A stretch of DNA of 64,000 nucleotides from Lethocerus indicus (Eukaryota > Arthropoda > Insecta > Hemiptera > Belostomatidae): positions 13,372,604 through 13,436,603 of the forward strand of contig JACDQD010000011.1 of assembly GCA_019843655.1 (NCBI GenBank). The letters are read 5' to 3'. A program made the position numbers and the translations under genes. Positions 52,576-64,000 of the stretch are shown here, in pieces (within the stretch, counting starts at the first letter, position 1; every line of letters starts with the position of its first letter). The notes under the pieces were generated by a model. It had not been told where the DNA came from. It did no database searches and worked only from the letters and a program-made list of their open reading frames with translations.

Positions 52576-53308
52576 TTTAATTAATGCTTCGCTCTTATTT
52601 TTAGATTGCTGAACCAACGCATTCCGCAAAGGGACTAAATTACATAATTCTATTGAACCAAACGTACATTCATTTACTTGAAGAGTACTTCTGTATTTAA
52701 AATGTATTTTCATATTTCTCTAATCAGGAATATTTTTGACATAATATTTTATATGACGATGTATAGCTTCAGTATTTGTTTTGTCATATCCACAAAAATT
52801 GTTAAAACTTGAATAATGTAATGAATGACCATAAATTAATACGTAAGAAAATTATTAAAAATCAATTTCAAATTTAGTTTACCTGCTCTGATGCATCACA
52901 TTATACACGATACCTGCGTCTGAATGCTTCAATAAAATAAGTCTTTAACTTTAAGTTCACCTAGAAACTTTATGATGTCTTTGTAATGTAATTTACATAA
53001 CATGTACGAAGTACAACACTACATGCTATATATACTGTGTTTTTACACTGGAAAAGTAATATTTCCCCAAATTTATTTTTAATAAATTTATTCTTTTTAA
53101 TAATTAATAATTTTAATAATTAACAACTTTTGTCATCTATAATATACATGATTGTAGAAGAAGTAACACAAATATTTTATAAAAATAGTACTATTCATTT
53201 TTACATATGTGGCAATCCTGCTGCCTATAACAACTTGTAACCTCCTAGTCTTGACGTGTTCGTGTTGACAATTGTCCCATATTTTTGTTAGTTATCGTAG
53301 TATTAATT

Positions 53309-54431
53309 ATGGTTAGTTGCATCATTGTTTATTTTCTAGTTTTCCCGTTAATAAATGCAGTTTCAATGCGATACTTTCATTTGTCATTGTTTATTAATTT
53401 CTGCGCACTGTTCCGAATTCAACCATATTCATTCATTTGTCGCTCTTTCATTTTTAAGTTCGTTTATCCACAATTGTCGATCGACTGTAATTTCCTTCGG
53501 TTATGTTGTAATACTCAGACGTATTTTCCTAACATTAATTTGGATTTCTCTTGTTCAGGACCAGCATATAAATATTGACATATTTATTCCGAAACTCCTG
53601 GAATGGCTAATTAGCAGGCGGCACTGCCAACACGAATGGCAGAAAGAAGTTGTTAAAATCAGAACGAAAATCAATGCAGCAATCCAGGACATGCCTGCTA
53701 ATGATACTATCGCCGGTCTACTTGCAGGATCATGTGAGTATAACTAAGTTTAGTTACTTTGGAACATAGAACTGTGCAGTGTGTACAGTGTATTGTCGTG
53801 GAGGATAAACAAAAATAAAAATTAATTTTATTTAGAGTAAAACAAGAACATTTGTAATAAATTGATTTTATAAAGTTTTCTCGGGCTCAATTTCTCCATG
53901 GTCAATATGAACATCAAAATACAGGATCATCACGCAGTCCATACTTGTCCAGAGCTGAAAGGAAGTTTATAGAAAAACTTTTGCTTATATTCAAATTTAC
54001 CCGTTACAGACCTGAACTATTTTCACTGCATCAAAATTGTCGAGATACTGAAGGAGACCGAGGCGGATTCGAAGAACATTTTCGGGATGTACAGTTCAAA
54101 ACGGATGAAGGACTGGAATGAAATTGTTAACAACTATACAAAGAACAATATCTATTTGGCGGAGGCCGCTGATCTCCTGATCAACATCGTCAAGTACGAA
54201 GTTCCCAGTTTAAAGAAACAGTTCTCCAAACAACAGCAACTGCGAACTGTAAGCTCGAATGAGTTAATTATTTATTAATTTCATAAGAAAATAAAAATAT
54301 AGGAGATTTAAAATACTAAATATTTTTTTCAGTAGCTTCAGCTTTTTTCTTTGTATGTTTAGAAGTGTATTGCACTTTTTCCTACCATTTCTAGTTTTGT
54401 TATTTTATGTAAGCAAGTTTCACATTATACC

Positions 54432-54492
<61 letters not shown>

Positions 54493-55693
54493 TATATATT
54501 TAGCTTTTGGTTAAGCATGAACATTCTTTATTAAAATTTCAAAGCATAGAAAGCAGAAAAAAAAAAAAATATATATATATGCTTTGAAATTTTAATAAAG
54601 AATTTTCATGCTTAACCAAAAGCTAAATGTATACAGTCATACAAAGTACAGTTGACTACACTACATTTATATTTTTTACTGAGGACATTTTAAAATTATT
54701 TATTCCTTTCTCTTATTATGATTTGTTTGCCGATTAAAAATAATTGTTTTTACTTCATTATTAAAGCTGAGTGTACTACTTATTGCTAGCAAGTACTGTC
54801 TACTTTTTAGGAATTAAATCATCGAACGGGCAGTTTAAAATTAACAGGAGTATTAAAGTAGTTTTCTTTTTCAGGAATGAAACATATTATTGTGAATAAT
54901 TAATACGAATTAATTTTAGGAATTTGAAAAGAAGGAAAGTGACGCCCTGAAGGCTAGAGTCGGGGCGAGACAGGAGCTGGCGAATTTCCTGAAGGAACTG
55001 GGCCTGGAAGATGCGAAGGGCGCCGGTCACAGGGCAAGACTGTTGAACAGCGCCCAGGGTCTCTCCGCCTCCTACGACAGAATCGCTGCGCTGACCGAGT
55101 CTCTAATTCCGGCCGTGGAACACTACAACAAGTTCGCCGCCTACACACAGCCGAATACAGACATTGATACAGATCTGGTCGAATATCTGGCCGGTGTGTA
55201 TTTAATTTTAATGAACAACCTAAGGCTATAAAATTAATTTCTGATTTACGAAAAACCCGATAGAAAATTACGCAATCAGGAAGTTGGGATTAAAACCTGA
55301 GACCTAGGAATAAACATATATTAATAAATAAATATTAATTGAATAAATTTAAAATAGTCCACTTTAGTTCAACTTATTAAACAGGAATAGAATGTGTTTA
55401 AAAACGATTTTCTCTTTATATAATAATATATTATTGGTTCCTGATTTATATAAATATTTTATGTATATAAAATATTATAGTAATATTAAGTAACTAATCT
55501 GAAGTGATTGTATAAATGAAACATTTAATTTATTATTAAAATTAAGTACCAGAAATAAACATATATAAATAAATAAATATTACTTGAATAAATAAAAAAT
55601 TATTACAGTTGAGTTCAAATTAATATACAGGAATAGAATGTGTTTAAAAAATGTTTTCTCATTATAATAATATATGATTGGTTCCTGATTTAT

Positions 55694-55761
<68 letters not shown>

Positions 55762-55913
55762 TATAGTAATATTAATTAACTAATCTGAAATTATTGTATC
55801 AATGAAACATTATTTAATTTATTAATAAATAAATAAGTATTAATTGAATAAATGCAAGCTTATTCAAATTAATATATAGGAATAGAATAAGTGTCTAAAA
55901 AAGATTTTCTCTT

Positions 55914-55967
<54 letters not shown>

Positions 55968-58422
55968 TAATATAAATATTTTATATATATTAAATATTAT
56001 AGTAATATTAATTAACTACATAAATATTATTTTTAAAATTATTTTACAGATAAAGGCAATACCACAACTTATGAATGGACATTTGGTGAAAAACCCACTA
56101 AAATTATTATGCCAACGAATGCTATGGAAGAAGAGGTTGGTGGTCTATTTCATTTTATATAATTATGAATGAAATATTATTCATTTTGGTTTTATATCTT
56201 GGTTTATGATTTGGTTTAATTTTTTGTTATGTAGGGATGTGATACTAACGAAGATGAAATAGACTGGGGGATTTCTTTTGATACCAACGTCGAGGTACTG
56301 CAGATATAATTGGACATTTTTTTTAAATACATTTTTGCCAAATAAATAATAATATTTATATTTTTATTTTCAGATCCAGGTTGTAGATTCAGGTGATTTG
56401 AACAATTCAAATGCTGTAGAAAATAAGGAGCAGGTATGACGACAAAATGATTATGATGTCTACAAATATAAATTAATAACATGAAAAACATTCATGATTG
56501 ATTAATCATTGTTATTCATGTTAATTCTGTTAGCTGTAATATTTATATATATGTTTATTATTATTATTTTCCAACTGAAATTATCCTTGTAATTTAAAAT
56601 TACAATTAAGGTTTCAGAAGTTGATCCAAATGAAAAATTGGCTGAAGGATCAAATGCATTGTCAATATTGGAAAATGTCGAGACCAGAACAAAATTCCAT
56701 AACCAGATTCTCGAGGTAAATATCAAATTAGATATAAATATATTCCAGTAATCATTAATAATATGGAGTGTGTATTTAATTTATTTAAAATTTTAGTAAA
56801 TTAACTGATAAGAATTAAACAATTAAAAAATAATATATTCAGAACTATAATGTAGATTTTAATACTGTAATTTTAATATGCACTTAGTCTTATTAATAAA
56901 TAATACAGATTATAGTCTTTGGTATATTGTAATAGTATACAATCATAACTTATTAAAATATATTGTAATTGGTTGCTAATTTATGTTCAAAATATTAATA
57001 AAATTGCTGTTTCATTGTCAACTTTTATCTAATTACTACAGAGTTTTAAATCAAAGTATATAAAATATGAATAAATATGAGTATATATATGAATTATCAT
57101 GTTATGATTTATCTTCAGTTATAATTTAATGACAGAGTCCTTTAAGGGTACAGTATTTTATTTAACCAGATAATTTAGATAAATGTTAAAAATAATTTGA
57201 CAAAACATTTTTCTCCATCTCTTTTAATATGTTATTGAAGTTGATTTTGAAATGTTTCATTGTGTTGTTATATCTCTTTTCCGCACTGTTCATTTATGAT
57301 TTTTCAGTTGAAAGCATTTCTGAAAGGGAGACTTATCGAGGCCGATATTGAAAATCCGTTGGATGTAATTTCAGAATCAAAGTCAAACATCACTGAAATG
57401 ATAAATGCAGTTGAAAGTGTTCTGAAATTACTTACTGATCCAACAATTCTCCACCAGTACAATATTACACATTCACCAAGGTAAAATAAGATAATTATTA
57501 AGGTAAAACAATATGCTAAGTATTATTGTTCTTCTAAAAAATTTCCAAATATGCCTTATTCGTTATTTACCTCCCCAACTAACCATAATAAAACAAATGA
57601 AATATTTTCTTAATGTTTTATTTTTAAGATTTAGAGTTTTTTATTTTATTCATCGTTAATTTATTTCTATTTTTCTGTTGGTTTGTCAACCTAAATAAAT
57701 AGTCAGTTTAAACATAAGTAATATATTTAATGTGGATATTTAAAATTTCCAAATATTATATTATAATTATTTAAAGTTATAAAATTATAATTAAGACATT
57801 GAAACTTTATGAGAAAATCAATTAGCGAAAAGAAACCCTTCCTAATTTATAAGTGTTGTTGTTATGGTCCAAAATAATTAAATTGAAGATCTTTCATATT
57901 TCCATTCATGTAGTTTTTTAAAATGATACATTATTTTATCTTTACTTCAGTGTCAGATTTAATTATTTCTGAACAATAAATAATCAGAATTCTTTTTCCA
58001 CTTTGCTTATTAATTATTTACCTAAATGTATATCGCGTGTATAGGTATTTTAATGAATATTACGTCTGCGGATTATGTACTACTTGTTTCTGTTATAGAT
58101 ATTTGGATGATATACTTAAAAAAATTCAAAGCAAGGAAGAAGCAATCGACAGACAAGGAACGGTCGCATCCATCAGCAAAGACAGGGCCGTTGAGGCGGC
58201 AGCCGAAGCCGTCAGGATCAATAAATTGATACAAGTCATCGTGCAAAAGAGCAAGGAATTAGAAAGAGATGTAATATCCCATTTTAATTAATATTAATTT
58301 GGATATTGGTTGAAATCGTCTGAATCTAATAAAATTCGACATTCAAATTTCAGATAGCTGCCGATATTTCAAAAAGATACAATGGAAGGAAAGTCAATCT
58401 AATGGGCGGCGCAACTCCATGA
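53309..58422 (+). CDS. CDK5RAP3: CDK5 regulatory subunit-associated protein 3 (C53/LZAP), UFM1 ligase adaptor
   Basis: Ten exons join in phase: 53559-53733, 54010-54248, 54920-55193, 56050-56135, 56235-56294, 56374-56433, 56611-56715, 57308-57480, 58099-58270 and 58354-58422 (TGA). They total 1,413 bp, or 470 residues before the stop. The proposed first exon is only the ATG at 53309-53311 with donor GTTAGT, and is the least certain part. Recognition points: the N-terminal block INIDI...LLEWL..RRHC with INAAIQDMP; the block IFG.YSSKRMKDW; VPSLKKQ; YEW in exon 5; EIDWG in exon 6; and the C-terminus ISKRYNGRKVNLMGG. Known role: with UFL1 and DDRGK1 (UFBP1) this protein forms the ER-bound UFM1 E3 ligase and acts in ribosome UFMylation and ER-phagy. 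Human CDK5RAP3 has 506 residues, so length is near normal. Only one IDWG (shuffled ATG8/UFM1-interaction) motif is visible, where the human protein has three. The reading frame runs open through the end of intron 1 back to 53355, so an alternative start is possible. Confidence 0.93.
54437..54491. repeat. (TA)n microsatellite, intron 3 of CDK5RAP3
   Basis: A run of about 54 bp, inside the larger symmetrical region described for the adjacent palindrome. Confidence 0.95.
54497..54632. repeat. Near-perfect palindrome in intron 3 of CDK5RAP3
   Basis: The left arm (about 54497-54550) holds TTTAGCTTTTGGTTAAGCATG and AATTTCAAAGCATA; the right arm (about 54578-54632) holds their reverse complements, with one or two mismatches over about 53 bp. 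The spacer is A-rich with a short TA run. CTTTGTATG at 54350 and CATACAAAG at 54640 extend the symmetry outward, suggesting a fold-back element interrupted by a TA expansion. Confidence 0.88.
55311..56030. repeat. Three tandem units of about 240-270 bp filling intron 4 of CDK5RAP3
   Basis: Units start near 55311, 55553 and 55826. Shared blocks in order: AATAAATATTA.TTGAATAAAT, ATA.AGGAATAGAAT.GTGT, GATTTTCTC-like, GGTTCCTGATTTATATAAAT (units 1 and 2), and AAATATTATAGTAATATTAA with TTAACTA. Units 2 and 3 have acquired long TA runs (55691-55756 and 55917-55968). Unit 3 ends at the exon 5 acceptor. Confidence 0.88.
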
Positions 58423-58516
58423 TTTTGTCTGTTTTGTTACGATCGTGTATTATTTGTTGAATATATACATTTTATATTCGTTAATTTGTATGCCCTGTGT
58501 AATCCCCGCGCGATGG

Positions 58517-58522
58517 AATAAA
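58517..58522 (+). terminator. Poly(A) signal of CDK5RAP3
   Basis: AATAAA occurs 94 bases after the TGA at 58420-58422 and overlaps a second AATAAA. The tandem repeats of 58.58-58.89 kb begin shortly after it. Confidence 0.65.
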
Positions 58523-58578
58523 TAAAAAATGGAGCGTGGATAAAATCCACGCATGCAGTTCTCGAAATATCCACGCAA

Positions 58579-58890
58579 AACTCCTCGCGGAGGTCTCAGT
58601 GCTCTCTATGAACGTCTGAGCGTGTGAAATTCTCTCTTAATGTTTGGGACTTTGGGAGTTCCGACACCTGCTGCAGTTCACGAAATTTTTCAGTTTCCGA
58701 GAAAAATTCCTTGCAGAGGTTTCAGCGCTCCCTATGAACGTCTGAGCGTGCAAAATTCTCTCGTAACAAAGTATGGGACTCGAACAGAGTTTCGACACCT
58801 GCTGCAGTCCACGAAATGCCAACGTTTTCGAGAAAAACACTTGGCGTTATTTTCAGTGCTCTCTATGAACGTCTGAGCGTGCAAAATGCT
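58579..58890 (+). repeat. Tandem repeat of about 126-131 bp, 2.5 units, after CDK5RAP3
   Basis: CTATGAACGTCTGAGCGTG occurs at 58606, 58732 and 58863. Units 1 and 2 also share GGGACT, CCGACACCTGCTGCAGT or TCGACACCTGCTGCAGT, CACGAAAT and CGAGAAAAA. It starts within 60 bp of the poly(A) signal and may be part of a longer array cut by divergence. Confidence 0.88.
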
Positions 58891-61857
58891 CCCGTAGTAG
58901 TTCCCACAACAGCTCTTCTGGCTTCATAGTAGAGCGACCGATACTATTCTCCCTGCTGCTGCTGGTGTAGTGCCGGTGGATGATAGCAATAATAATTATC
59001 CGGTACATATTTCCCCGTTCACCGCCTTAATCGATTACGCGTGCAACGCTAATGGGCAATAATAATGCCCGGGGCCGGGTGGGCCTTGAAGAGACGGGGG
59101 GGGGGGGCGTCAAATCGTCGCCTTTATTAGCATCGTGCCCACCCTCCAGTCCCTTTTTAATATGGGGGTCATCGTGCCACCCCCCGTGGGCGGGAAGACA
59201 ATCGAGTCAGAGGGTCAGGGGCCGGAGGAGAGGATAATAAATGATCGCGAGGATATTCGATTAGTCGACGGAGTTAGGGTGGCGGCGGAACAAAACAGGA
59301 GCACCTGCACCGTTGGAGGGGGAGGGGGAGAGAGTGGGCATCCCTAAGGACAAAACCCAACATTCAATATTTGAACTGCAATAAAGCTAGTGGGGTGTCC
59401 CTTACAAAGTGCTCCCTCCCCCTCTCGGCGGTCTCACTCTCGCTCTGACTATTTATTTGACAAGATGATATTGGGGGTTTGACCGGTGGCCTCCCCTGCC
59501 GGACCCCTTATTGCTTTTCCACTCGGTCGCATTATACCCTTCAACCCCGACCCACCCCTATACGGACCCTAGATATTACACTCCCCGTCTCATCCCTCCT
59601 TTCCACTTCCTTCCGGGACACTGTTTTCTGATTCACTTTAGTTTTTTATTGGCGTGTAAACCTCTCGTGCGAGTCTCTCTCTCTATCTCTCTCTCCCCTC
59701 GCTCTAGGGAGGAGGGTTACACCCCTCTCCAGTACTTCATATCTCCCATCTCGAGTATGTAACAACAACAACCCGATTTCCTATACAGTCGTTTAAATTA
59801 GATTCATTATCACTGTAGCCACCACTCTGCCTCCAATATCCATTAAATATTCGCCATCATCTGTAGATTCATTAACTTCTTCTTCGTACAATCTTAGTAC
59901 TGATACTTGATCGCAAACATCATAAATTATCGCCACCAGTTATTGCGGTTGGGAGTGAACAAAAATATTTTTGAGACGCTGTTTCCCAGAGAACGTTTCT
60001 TCTTATTTCAGAAAACGACGATAGCAGAAACAAAAAAAAACCGTTTTATAAATTCGTTTTTGCCCCCGTTTTCACGAATCGAGGGCGGCGGCGGCTTCGA
60101 GAAGTCGGATAAAGCCGCGGCTTAAATGGCGGAAAGAATTTTAATAACGCGGAATAATTGTTCCGGAGAGGGGCTCGAATTCTCCCGGAGAGCGGGGGCC
60201 CCCCCGATGGGAAATACAATTTACGATTAAATTGCTTCTAATAACATCCGCAAATTATACTCGATAATTTTCTCTCCAATTAAAACACCCGGCGAGCGCA
60301 AATATGTAAACACGTTTTAAAATTACACGAAAACAAGATGGATTCGTTGAATTTATCAAACGGCTCCTAATTGCCACCCGTTCGCTGTGCGCCCCTATTG
60401 CCTCCAATACAGGCGTAATAGGCTGGTTTATATTTAAGAATTCATCTAAATTGTAAAATAGGTAACGGGATATTCGAGATAAATAAACCCAACGTTGATC
60501 ATTGTAGCTCAACCCTGAGCAAGGGCTCAACCGTGTTACTCAGTTCTTTTGGAAAAGAAAATAGCGATTATAGTAACGCCTCGGGCCGTAAACTAATAGT
60601 GTATCCGTTTCTCTCCAATCAACCGCTGTACTACTAAGAGAATCTTCAATTCTGTCTTTTATCCCGAACAAAATTGTAGATAACTACAATGGAATCATCA
60701 CCTAGAATGGTAGATATGTTCTCTTTCTTTAATTTTTTATGCAACGGCAGCGTGTCTTTGCTCTCAAGAGGACGGGTTCATCAACGTTTCGTTCAGAATC
60801 GGATTCGTTCCTCCTGATCGCGGGCCCATTTTTCCTCAGTACGTTAGATCAGATATATTCGAAGAGTACCGAGGTATAAGAAAAAATAGGTACGGGTGTT
60901 CATTTGATCATTTAAAATATCTCCCGGGATTCGATACTGTAACGGGGATGTTACAATCCTACCGCGTGATGTCATCGTCCGAGGGTAGTAACATAAATTG
61001 GGGACCGGCCCTTAGGAAATGTCACCGCGGTGTTGTCGTAAAATGTAAAAATTACAAGCCCCATCTCTATCCATTCTGCGCTCTCTATCCCACAGTTCTC
61101 TAATGTCCCCTTCTGTGTCCTCTCGGTCCTGTTTTTATTTTTTGCCTGTTTCGCACTCCTCTCCACGAATAGGAAAGGGGAAGAAGGAGAGAGAGAGAGA
61201 GAGAGGAGTTGTCATTTTAGTAAGGGTGGGACCATATTTAACGCTTGTTAAAAGCAGCCGACGTTGGACAGGTGAGATAGGGGCCCCTGGGATAGGGGTT
61301 GCGATCAGACGCACCCGATAAAAACGAACGCAACCTCGTTATATTGGTTTTAAAATCTTTCGGCCGAATCATTTTATCATTGCCCGTAAGTTGAAAACCA
61401 AAACCAAAAAAAAAAAACAAAAGAAACGGCCGTAAAAACAAAACGAAACATGTGTTTTCTGGCTAGTATCTGAAAAACTTTCCCAGCCCTTAACGACCCA
61501 ATTGATCCTCTACCTGAAACCTTTAGTGGGTAAGGAGAAAAAAAAGTCTAAGTAATTTCCAGACCGTTTCTGTAGATATTTATCCGGTGAAAATCCGGAA
61601 TCGTTCCCATCGTAACAATTTCATTTTCATGAGGACAATAAGGAATTTATGTGTTTCTTCCACCCCGCTATCGCCCTTTAGTTACAATATAGTGAGAGGT
61701 TTCTGTGAGGCGAATTTTGATTTGCGCACAAATTATTGATGAAACTCGGCTATGATTCATCGCCTTTCAGTTAGCCTAAGTTCTCGGGTTTTTATTATTT
61801 AACACTGTTTATTATGTATATAATGAATATAATTTTGCTGGAATAAAGTTAACAAAA
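58891..61857. other. Downstream interval with low-complexity, strand-biased patches
   Basis: It contains G runs (59097-59108), a purine-rich then pyrimidine-rich region (59.05-59.75 kb, including CTCTCTCTCT near 59.68 kb), a GA run at 61186-61206 and a poly(A) stretch near 61.41 kb. No gene was recognised. Confidence 0.55.
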
Positions 61858-62113
61858 TAGTTTGATATACCTGTTTTGTGGTCTGCGAGGGGTTGAAATA
61901 CCGTAGATTTGTTGTGTTTCCGTCTCCTCTCGCCGGTTTGGTCTACTCTGTACACGGTAGAAGTGAGAGTGACAGTGCAGTGAGGATGCTCCCTAAAAAA
62001 CATCCAAAGTGCCGATAGTGGCTAACACCGCTACTGAAGACGGCGAGCGGCCGAAACCGGCCTAGCAAAAGACCAAACCAGCGAGAGGAGACAGAAACAC
62101 AACAAATCTACGG
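61858..62113 (+). mobile_element. PAL element, copy 25, with target duplication
   Basis: Head (TAGTTTGATATACC), arms and a shortened left centre. TAACAAAA is repeated at 61850-61857 and 62114-62121. Confidence 0.9.
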
Positions 62114-62984
62114 TAACAAAAATTAATTAACAAATTTAAATCCTGACATTATAAAATATACAACTGACGTACCCATTTATAACATAGGTATAGTTTTATT
62201 AGATTATTATTTTTTCCAATTTATTTTCTCGCTTTTTTTCTATCTCCGCTCTTAAGGGATGCTGGCTAGTTCAGTGAAGAGTAGTGGGGCCGTTTAATGA
62301 AATAGGATTTAAAAACACTCGTTGTTGGAATTCCAGGCGGGGGATTCTAGCAAATTGTTTTACAGTCTGTTGGAACGTTGCCGAGAAGTGTCATTAGCGC
62401 TAAACAGTAGGATTTGGGCTAATTTTAATTTTCAGAACGACTTTTCGGCTGGCGGCTAATGATTATCACTTGTAGGCGGGGGAGAGCCCTCTCCGGGCTC
62501 TAATAGCCGACTCTAGCGCTATAACGGTGCTATAGTACTGTTGCCGATCTCCGAGATACAAACAGTAATGGGGGCTGTTGTTACGCCCTCATTATAAAGC
62601 GTACTGAAGTGGGCGGGGAAAAATAGCTTCCCTCGGTGGGAAAATATTGGACCCTGATATTCCAGATACGGCACTCTCCCGACGTGACTCCTCCACGTCA
62701 CACAATCGACAAAGCTCTTATCGATAGTGGCCTGCATGCAGAACAATTACGCAGAACTACGCAGGGGGGCGTCCAGATCGGACAATACGGCCTCAGCACA
62801 CCAGGGGAAGGCAGAAGGAACATCTTTTTTTAATTAAAACAGTTGTACATTGCAATTTTTTGTACAATGAATTTGAGTACTCTTCAAGATGGATAATGAA
62901 AATGTAATTTTCATATTACAACATTGTGGTGTATTTGTAAATGCAAATCCGAAAAGTTTGAAATCCACTGATTTAAATTGAGAT

Positions 62985-63249
62985 ACCGTAGATTTTGCGT
63001 GTTTCTGTCTCCTCTCGCCGGTTTAGTCTTCTGCTAGACCGGTTTCGGCCGCCCGCCATCTTCAGTAGCGGCGTTGGTCACTGTGGATGTTTTTTGGGCA
63101 CTGTCAATGTCACTTGCACTGTCGAGACAGTGATAAGACATCCAAAGCGACTAACACCGCTTCTGAAGATGGCCAGCGGCCGAAACCGGTCTAGCGAAAG
63201 AACGGTATTCGAACCCCACGCGGACCACAGAACACGGGTATTCCGAACT
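62985..63249 (-). mobile_element. PAL element, copy 26, reverse orientation
   Basis: It starts ACCGTAGATTTTGCG and ends CGGGTATTCCGAACT, with the head on the right. Flanking AAATTGAGAT and AAATAGAGAC look like a slightly worn target duplication. Confidence 0.88.
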
Positions 63250-63397
63250 AAATAGAGACGATAGGGTAAAACAAACGCGCAAATTTGAAGTCACCTTGTG
63301 CTTATTCATAGCGTCGGTTCCCTTCTGAAAATATGATTATACTGTAGACAATGTACGAAAACATTCTACGGTACCATTCTCTCTGGAAGGGAACGCG

Positions 63398-63447
63398 AAA
63401 TCCGACGCTATTCCAACCCGTCGCAGACCACAAAACAGGTATTCAAA
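63398..63447 (-). mobile_element. PAL head fragment
   Basis: TATTCCAACCCGTCGCAGACC and ACAAAACAGGTATTC are the reverse of the head. The arms are missing. Confidence 0.7.
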
Positions 63448-64000
63448 AATTGTATTCCTTATAATTTGAGATTGGAAGTTTTGTAAAAAAATAAACAGCT
63501 TGATAAGTCCGTCGATCAGTGCGGGCCGGTTATTTTCACGCGTGCCACAAGACCAATAGGACAAGAAACTGAGATACATTTCATCCAGACTTATCCGGGG
63601 CCGGAGTGGAAGAAAAACTGCACGGGGACGTACAATCGGCATACCTCAAATATGCGTCCCACCTTTATGCGGCCCAGTTGTGTGTGTGGGGTTGATGAAA
63701 ATAAAACATAAAATGATTCACGGGGGTGGTCGGCGTCGAATATAATTTAAATGCCTTCCTCGAGACGTGTCGGTATCGCCGGGTTTTATGTTGGCCCCGG
63801 CCCCGGCCTAATGGACAACCTCCCCTTTAGCATTCTCTCCACACAGCTCACAATCCCTCGCATTTCAAACGGTAATTTAATTTAATTTTTAATACAGTTT
63901 TTGTTCAACACTCTCAATCTTATAGTAAAATGACAATGTGCACGACTGAGACTGAGATATCGAAAAAAAGAATCTTAAAGTGGCAATCGTTAACAACTGA

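Noticed and set aside
55300..56040. CRISPR-like or regulatory array in the CDK5RAP3 intron
   Set aside because: The units are long, AT-rich and diverged, without short regular repeats and unique spacers; they are ordinary tandem duplications in a eukaryotic intron.

Overview
This window is arthropod, almost certainly insect, nuclear DNA. It holds intron-split genes with GT/AG junctions, AATAAA signals, long AT-rich gaps, microsatellites, a Jockey-like LINE remnant, a hAT deletion derivative and a very abundant short palindromic transposable element. Nothing in it is bacterial or viral. A hemipteroid insect is possible, but I cannot fix the order or species from sequence alone.

Only three protein-coding genes could be assembled with consistent reading phase. 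Two are tandem paralogues on the minus strand, at about 24.7-26.6 kb and 29.7-32.7 kb. Each has five coding exons and encodes a four-helix membrane protein of about 193-214 residues. Exon 3 (95 bp), exon 4 (193 bp) and all intron phases are identical between them, so they come from an old tandem duplication. The third, on the plus strand at about 53.3-58.4 kb, is the orthologue of CDK5RAP3 (C53/LZAP), the adaptor of the UFM1 ligase complex. It is rebuilt here from ten well-supported exons plus a probable tiny first exon.

The rest is non-coding or transposon-derived. The dominant signal is one palindromic element family, called PAL here. About 27 full, internally deleted or half copies are scattered from 0.4 to 63.4 kb. 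A complete copy has a single-copy head of about 40 bp, then a long inverted repeat whose arms contain two nested mini-hairpins. Copies are flanked by 7-12 bp target duplications, many of them exact, and occur in both orientations. Both membrane-protein genes carry a copy in intron 3, and the first also has one upstream of its start codon.

Other structure: a 433-bp hAT derivative at 18.3 kb with an 8-bp target duplication; a LINE fragment at 21.4-21.7 kb; a 111-bp repeat at 39.06 and 39.91 kb; a duplicated segment next to PAL copies at 2.2 and 5.6 kb; a near-perfect palindrome in intron 3 and a threefold tandem repeat in intron 4 of CDK5RAP3; tandem repeats of about 130 bp just after its poly(A) signal; several long (TA)n tracts; and a pair of related short reading frames at 48.3 and 52.5 kb. 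Large stretches (for example 35.3-39.0, 42.7-45.2 and 58.9-61.8 kb) contain nothing I could identify as a gene.
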